DNA of 64,000 bases. Source: Glandiceps talaboti (taxonomy: Eukaryota > Hemichordata > Enteropneusta > Spengelidae). A program made the translations under genes and the position numbers. Location of the stretch: contig NC_135549.1 in the NCBI RefSeq assembly GCF_964340395.1, positions 14,875,342 through 14,939,341 on the forward strand. The letters run 5' to 3'. A model generated the notes under the pieces. That model ran no database searches, was not told the origin of the DNA, and saw only the letters and a list, made by a program, of their open reading frames with translations. This document shows positions 58,717 through 64,000 of this stretch, in pieces. Every line of letters starts with the position of its first letter. Within the stretch, counting starts at the first letter, position 1.

Positions 58717-59585
58717 GGTCAGACTTACTTATCCATACTGTACACTCAAATGTTCATCACGACCGTGTACAAGTATAGTGCAAACAGATACTTCGGTGTG
58801 AGATGTAGACCGTGTAGGGTCTATGATTTAAGTTAGGGTGTGTTTTCAGGGTCTTTGGCTGGAAAAAAATGAATCACAAAGCTTTGAGACTATTTAACCA
58901 CGAATAAGGATTTGTTACAAAGAACAATGTGTGTACTTGAGGCGCCATATTCCATCATGCAAACGCGTCACTTTGTTCATATTCGTCCTCGCCTATTGCT
59001 TTGCTAATCCTACCTTGGGCTGTGATTATTTCATGCTACACCTGTTAGGCGCCCCCCCCGGTTCAGTCTCTCACCAATGTCTATTGATCATATAGACAAC
59101 AAAATGTCTGACGAATGCATACAAGACAAAGGGAATACATTTAAAGTGGAAGTTTAAAACGTAAGAGATTTCTCAAGTTTACTATAGCACTGATGCCACT
59201 TGTTACCCACTTCCCCTGTACCAATTCGTTTAAAAAACATACCGTTATGGTCGTGTTATTTTGCTGTTTAATTGCAAAAACATCGAATTTGGAATGAAGC
59301 CAACATTCACGGCTACTGTTTACTGCATATTGTCGGGATAATTGTTTGCGATAATTGATTGGCATGTATTAGGAAAATGATAGAATGTGGTAAAACTGAA
59401 CAACCTACCTTCAATTGTAACTTTGGTACGGTTTCTAGACTTGCTCAAGTCTCTGAGCGTTTACAATTCTTATTTGAATAATTCTTTGTTATAAACAAAA
59501 GTGTGTTCTTTTGTATGAAATGATTGTGAAACAGCCAAGTACTTACATGACATGTTCTGTAACTAGAGTGGTAGCTAGGTAATAC

Positions 59586-59587
<2 letters not shown>

Positions 59588-59656
<69 letters not shown>
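59588..59656. repeat. TATATG hexanucleotide microsatellite
   Basis: About eleven pure TATATG units; read on the other strand this gives a false His-Ile repeat protein. Confidence 0.95.
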
Positions 59657-59657
<1 letters not shown>

Positions 59658-60203
59658 GGTTGAACTCTTACATGAAGTAATATTAAAGAATTTATGTAAG
59701 AAACAGGGACAAGAACACATATTTACATGTACCACATTTCAGACAAGGCTATATGCCATTGTAGAAAAGGATTTTTTGCTTCCATCACAATCCAAAACAC
59801 AATGACCCCCCCTTCCACAATTTTCAAAGCAACATTATCCCCCTACTGCCAATTTCAAAAACAGGGTGACTCCCTACCGATCCACCGCCCCCCCCCCCCG
59901 CCCCAGGCCGAAAAAAACTGACCGGTCCCTAAGCCCATTGGAGACTTCTAGTATCTGGGAAAAATAAAAATTAAGTTGGACATTTTCCTTTACAAAATGT
60001 GAAATGAAGAATAAATGCAAAACGTTTGAAGATTATGAGACACAAAAATCTCCTTGTACCAGACTGACCTGAGTCTATAAAATTACCTACGTCTTGTCTA
60101 TCCCTCAGAATCTTATTTTAAAAAAACAGTAAACATGACCTCGCAACATTCCTCTGGCAACCTCCTTTGCCAAGACAACATCTATAGTGACAAGACCCCT
60201 TGA

Positions 60204-60715
60204 AAGCTCCCCGGACCATGGCCCAATACTAGAATGTATTTCGTGCAACTCTAGAATATATTAAATGTATTAAATGTAAGCTCCCCGGACCTTCAACTGG
60301 TAAGAACATGCATTTTGTGCAACTCTAGAATGTATTAAATATATTAAATGCAAGCTCCCCGGACCATCGCCCGGTACTAGAATGTATTTCGTACAACTCT
60401 AAAGTATAGTAATGTATTAAATGTAAAGCCCCCGGACCTCTGTTTGGTACATGTAATAGAATGTCGTGCAACTCTAGAATATATTAAAATGTATTAAATG
60501 CAAGCTCCCCGGACCATCGCCTGGTACTAGAATGTATTTCGTACAACTCTGGAATATATTAAATGTATTAAATACAAGCCCCCCTGACCGACGCTTGATA
60601 CTACAATGTATTTTGTGCAACGCTAGAATGTATTAAATTCAAGCTCCGCGGACCGTCGCCTATTTATTAAATGTATTCCGTGTAACCATATAATATAAAA
60701 ATGTATCAAATGTAA
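60204..60715. repeat. 73-bp minisatellite, about 7 copies
   Basis: The unit contains aagctccccggaccatcgcc, then cggtactagaatgtatttcg, then tgcaactctagaatatatta. Starts fall near 60204, 60279, 60351, 60424, 60500, 60573 and 60639 with moderate divergence. The unit also occurs alone at 58501-58574. Confidence 0.88.
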
Positions 60716-60943
60716 AAGAGTCAAGTTCTGGCCATAGCTCCTGGCTAACGCTCTGTCCAATGTGAATATCAAAAAATACCACTCTTGTTCCAATTACATT
60801 GAACACTGTAACATACATATTAAATTAGCGTCACCACTGCGATATGCGGGCAATCTACATCACAACAATACATAGCGTATTTAACCATAACAGTAGACGT
60901 CAGTCACTACACTCGAAATAGACACAATGTGGAAAATACTTAC

Positions 60944-61011
60944 CCGCTAAAATGGAAATTTTAGATCTAGATTCATGACACTGTTCTGCCCCACTAAACG
61001 CTTGTCCCAAC
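60944..61011 (-). other. possible small exon on the minus strand
   Basis: 68 bases between an acceptor-like tttttatttatacag and a donor GTAAGT. One frame is open across it and contains GAEQCHESRSKISILA. The polypyrimidine stretch and donor are good, but no family was recognised and no partner exon was found, so this is tentative. Confidence 0.25.
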
Positions 61012-61056
61012 CTGTATAAATAAAAAAGCATTTCGTACAACTGTACGTTTCATTTA

Positions 61057-61465
61057 ATACATACATACATACATACATACATACATACATACATACATAC
61101 ATGCATGCATGCATGCATGCATGCATACATACACACACACACATACATACATACATACATACATACATACATACATACCTACATACATACATACCTACAT
61201 ACATACATACATACATACATACATACATACATGCATACATACACACACACACATACATACATACATACATACATACATACATACATGCATGCATACACAC
61301 ATACATACATACATACATACATACATACATACATACATACATACATACATACATACATACATACATGCATGCATACACACATACATACATACATACATAC
61401 ATACATACATACATACATACATACATACATACATACATGCATACATACATACATACATACATACA
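61057..61465. repeat. CATA/CATG/CA compound microsatellite at LINE 5' junction
   Basis: About 408 bp of CATA with CATG and CACA patches. An internal block (CATGCATGCATACACACATA) recurs at about 61286 and 61366, which points to duplication within the array. It abuts the truncated LINE with no spacer. Confidence 0.97.
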
Positions 61466-62298
61466 GGACAGATCATCCTGACAGGTGATTTCAATGCCCG
61501 TACTAAAATGGATAATGATACGGTGATTCATCCAAACCTGAACTATTACTCATCAGCAGCTTCCATAGACTTTAAACCAAGACAGTCACAAGACATTACA
61601 AAGAAAAACAATATGGTGAATTACTTCTTGATCTATGTATCTCCTCAGAAATTGTAATTCTAAATGGTCGTTGCCCTGGTGACTCTATGGGTAAATTTAC
61701 ATGTCACCAAGCAAAGGGGAGTAGTACAGTAGACTATACCATTGTCAGTCATAGTCTGTTCAATAGGATTGGTGTTTTCAGTGTTCAGCCACTGAACCTG
61801 GTTTTATCTGATCATTGCCAAATGTTATTTACATTGCAGACTAACATACTACAAGATGATAAAGTTACACCTAATTCTACAGCAGATGACTTGAATAACT
61901 ATTGTCAATCCAACTTCTCATACATATGGGATACAAACTCAAAATATTATTTCTACAATGCATTACAGAGCCAGGAGGTAATAGTACTGGCTAAGAACTT
62001 TGAGAGAGAACATTTCGATAATTCTAAAAAGTCAGTTGATCAGGCTGGCATTATGTTATCAGACATCTATCACGAGGCAGCTGGTAAAATCCTTAAAAAA
62101 CGCTTCTTTAAAAAAAGAAAAAAGAAAATGAAAACCAGAAAGCAAACATGGTACACAAAAAAACTTTCTTGTATGAAAAAGGAGATACACAATCTTTCCA
62201 CTAAACTGAGCACAGACCCATTTAACCATCAACTGAGAAATAGTTGTTATGAACAAAGGAAAAAGAACAAGAAGGCTGTGAAAAAAAAGAAAAACTGA
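61466..62298 (+). pseudogene. LINE endonuclease C-terminal part and linker, frameshifted
   Basis: Frame one from 61466 gives QIILTGDFNAR and continues to about 61603. After a shift at the A-rich run the other frame gives YGELLLDLC, ILNGRC and GKFTCHQAKGSSTVDYTIVS, then LSDHC, the conserved final Asp-His of APE endonucleases. The N-terminal half of the nuclease is absent. A lysine-rich linker follows and ends at a stop created by a second shift in the A run near 62281. Confidence 0.85.
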
Positions 62299-62302
62299 AA
62301 TA

Positions 62303-64000
62303 TTGTCTAAACTAGAAAACCTGAGTGGTTCACATCCCGATGAATACTGGAAACTTATTAAGAACTTAAGAGCGCCACAAGAGGGTAAGACATGTAATGG
62401 AGAAATTGTTGAGAAAGAAAAACTGTTCGAGCATTTTAAAAGTCTCAGTTCAAACAAGGTAAAACTTACTACAGATACCACCTATGTTAGTAAAAATAAC
62501 TGGCTAGAAAAAATTGCTGATTCCATAGAATTAGATAAGCCAATCTCTCAGCTTGAAATTCAAAAAACAATATGTACACTCAAGCACAAAAAATCACCCG
62601 GAATAGATAACATAACCAATGAAATGATCACAGCCAGTAGAAACGTTCTCATTACACACATTCAAAAACTGTTCAATCTAATTCTCGAAAGTGGCCATTT
62701 TCCTAGATGCTGGAATATGGGTATAATTACACCTATCTACAAAAAAGGAGATAAGACAGACCCCAGTAACTATCGTGGCATCACACTTTTATATTGTTTG
62801 AGTAAATTATTCACTTCAGTCCTGAAACAGAGGCTTGTTGAATTTAACGACAAAAATGAGATTATAATTAAAGAACAAGTTGGCTTTCTACCGAAATTCA
62901 GTACTAGTGATCACATATTCGTTCTAAACCAGTTAATTACAAAATACCGAAGTAAAGATAAATACATTTTTGCTTGCTTTATAGACCTGAAAAAAGCCTT
63001 TGACTCAATTTGGCATGAAGGGCTTTTCCACAAATTGGTGCTCAATGGCATCACAGGACGTTTCTATAAAGTAATCAAAGCTATCTATTCAAACGCAACT
63101 GGATGTGTTAAGACAAAAAATGGTCTGACCCGCCAATTTCCAATACAGAGAGGTATTAGACAAGGGGATGGCCTCAGCCCCCTACTATTTAATATCTATG
63201 TAAATGATATAAAAAGACAAATTGATATGTCAAACAATGACGCACAAACTCTCCTAACTAGCAGGCTGTCTTGCTTACTATATGCTGACGATTTAATGTT
63301 ACTATCGGAATCAAATACTGGTCTACAAAATGCCCTCAGCGCAGTCGAAATCTTCTGTGAAAGATGGCACTTAGATATAAATATTGCCAAATCAAAGATC
63401 ATGATTTTCAATAAGTCAGGAAAATGTTTGAAGAAATTTAAATTTTACATAAACAAGCAAGTACTAGACTGCGTTCCCTCCTACGCATACCTTGGAATAA
63501 AACTGAGCACCTCAGGGAAACTACACAGGGCACAAGATGACCTAAGATATAGAGCACTGAAGGCACTGTTTAAACTAAAACAAGACCTGTTTTTAGAAAC
63601 AACTATCCCCATCAAATTACATGATGATCTTAAATTATTTGATGCAGTGGTGAAGCCCATTCTGCTATACTGTAGTGAGGTTTGGTCACATGAAAACATT
63701 AACCAGTCTCAAAACCTAATGAAACTCTCAACTCCCATGGAAAAACTACACATAAAGTTCTGCAAATTCCTACTAAATGTAAACTGTAAAGCTTCCAATA
63801 CAGCTTGCCTTATGGAACTAGGTCGCTATCCCCTACTAGTATCTGGCCTGACACAAATGTTCAAATATTGGCTAAAGATCTCACAGAAAGCAGAAAATAC
63901 CCTAACTAAGTAAGCTTACTGTCTGAGTAAAAATCTGGAGTCCAGTGGAATGCAATCATGGGCCACAGGAATGAAGCAAACACTAAAACTTTTGAGTGTG
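62303..64000 (+). pseudogene. LINE reverse transcriptase domain, interrupted by a stop near its end
   Basis: The 536-codon frame shown (62303-63913) begins at TTG but really continues the upstream ORF after a frameshift. RT blocks are intact: SPGIDNITNEM, IITPIYKKGDKTDPSNYRGI, FIDLKKAFDSI with the first catalytic Asp, GIRQGDGLSPLLFNIYVND, the catalytic YADD (about codons 327-330 of this frame) and MIFNKSGK. The TAA at 63911-63913 interrupts a frame that goes on as AYCLSKNLESSGM and remains open to the window end. Confidence 0.9.

Larger units (their letters stand above)
61466..64000 (+). mobile_element. non-LTR retrotransposon (APE endonuclease and RT), 5'-truncated, runs off the window
   Basis: The element body starts right after the CATA array with the late endonuclease segment containing GDFNAR, followed by a linker and the reverse transcriptase. 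It has two frameshifts at A runs (about 61603-61608 and 62281-62294) and one in-frame TAA (63911-63913) after which the frame stays open to the edge. The clade is likely within the CR1/L2/Jockey-like group, judged by RT style alone. It cannot be autonomous as it stands. Confidence 0.9.

Overview
The window is a piece of nuclear genome from an invertebrate animal. It has multi-exon genes with GT-AG introns, one of them 17.5 kb long. It also has a plexin, a mitochondrial dihydrolipoamide dehydrogenase, Golgi-type sulfotransferases, an APE-type LINE, and very many microsatellites and short foldback repeats in an AT-rich background. I cannot name the species. A marine bilaterian (lophotrochozoan or invertebrate deuterostome) fits, but that is inference. 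Most long open frames in the window are only tetranucleotide repeats read in frame.

Layout. (1) 1-24.6 kb, minus strand: the 5' part of a plexin gene. It has a probable non-coding first exon near 24.5 kb, a 290-codon exon with the signal peptide and most of the Sema domain (22527-23397), a 17.5 kb intron, and a second Sema exon (4672-5000). The rest of the gene lies to the left or was not recognised. The long intron holds at least five inverted-repeat (foldback) insertions and several tandem arrays. (2) 24.6-28.0 kb: the divergent interval between plexin and DLD, with a 420 bp compound tetranucleotide block and a 440 bp foldback element that ends about 90 bp before a compact DLD promoter carrying NRF-1-like and YY1-like sites. 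(3) 28.0-37.1 kb, plus strand: a complete 12-exon dihydrolipoamide dehydrogenase gene (514 aa when spliced). All exon phases join correctly and all catalytic residues are present. (4) 39.5-57.0 kb: four paralogous two-exon genes for Golgi type II membrane sulfotransferases resembling heparan sulfate 6-O-sulfotransferases (410, 432, 410 and 411 aa). Each has a short first exon with a cytoplasmic tail and signal anchor, a phase-2 intron at the same place, and one large catalytic exon. Orientation is minus, minus, plus, minus. (5) 57-61 kb: repeats, including a 73 bp satellite-like array. (6) 61.5-64 kb, plus strand: a 5'-truncated, frameshifted non-LTR retrotransposon joined to a CATA microsatellite and running off the right edge.

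The main biological item is the sulfotransferase cluster. It looks like a local tandem family with a conserved gene plan, diverged membrane anchors, polyadenylation signals that overlap or abut the stop codon in three of four genes, and one member with changes in both cofactor-binding motifs. Next in interest are the dense foldback elements, two of which share the same ends while lying 30 kb apart.
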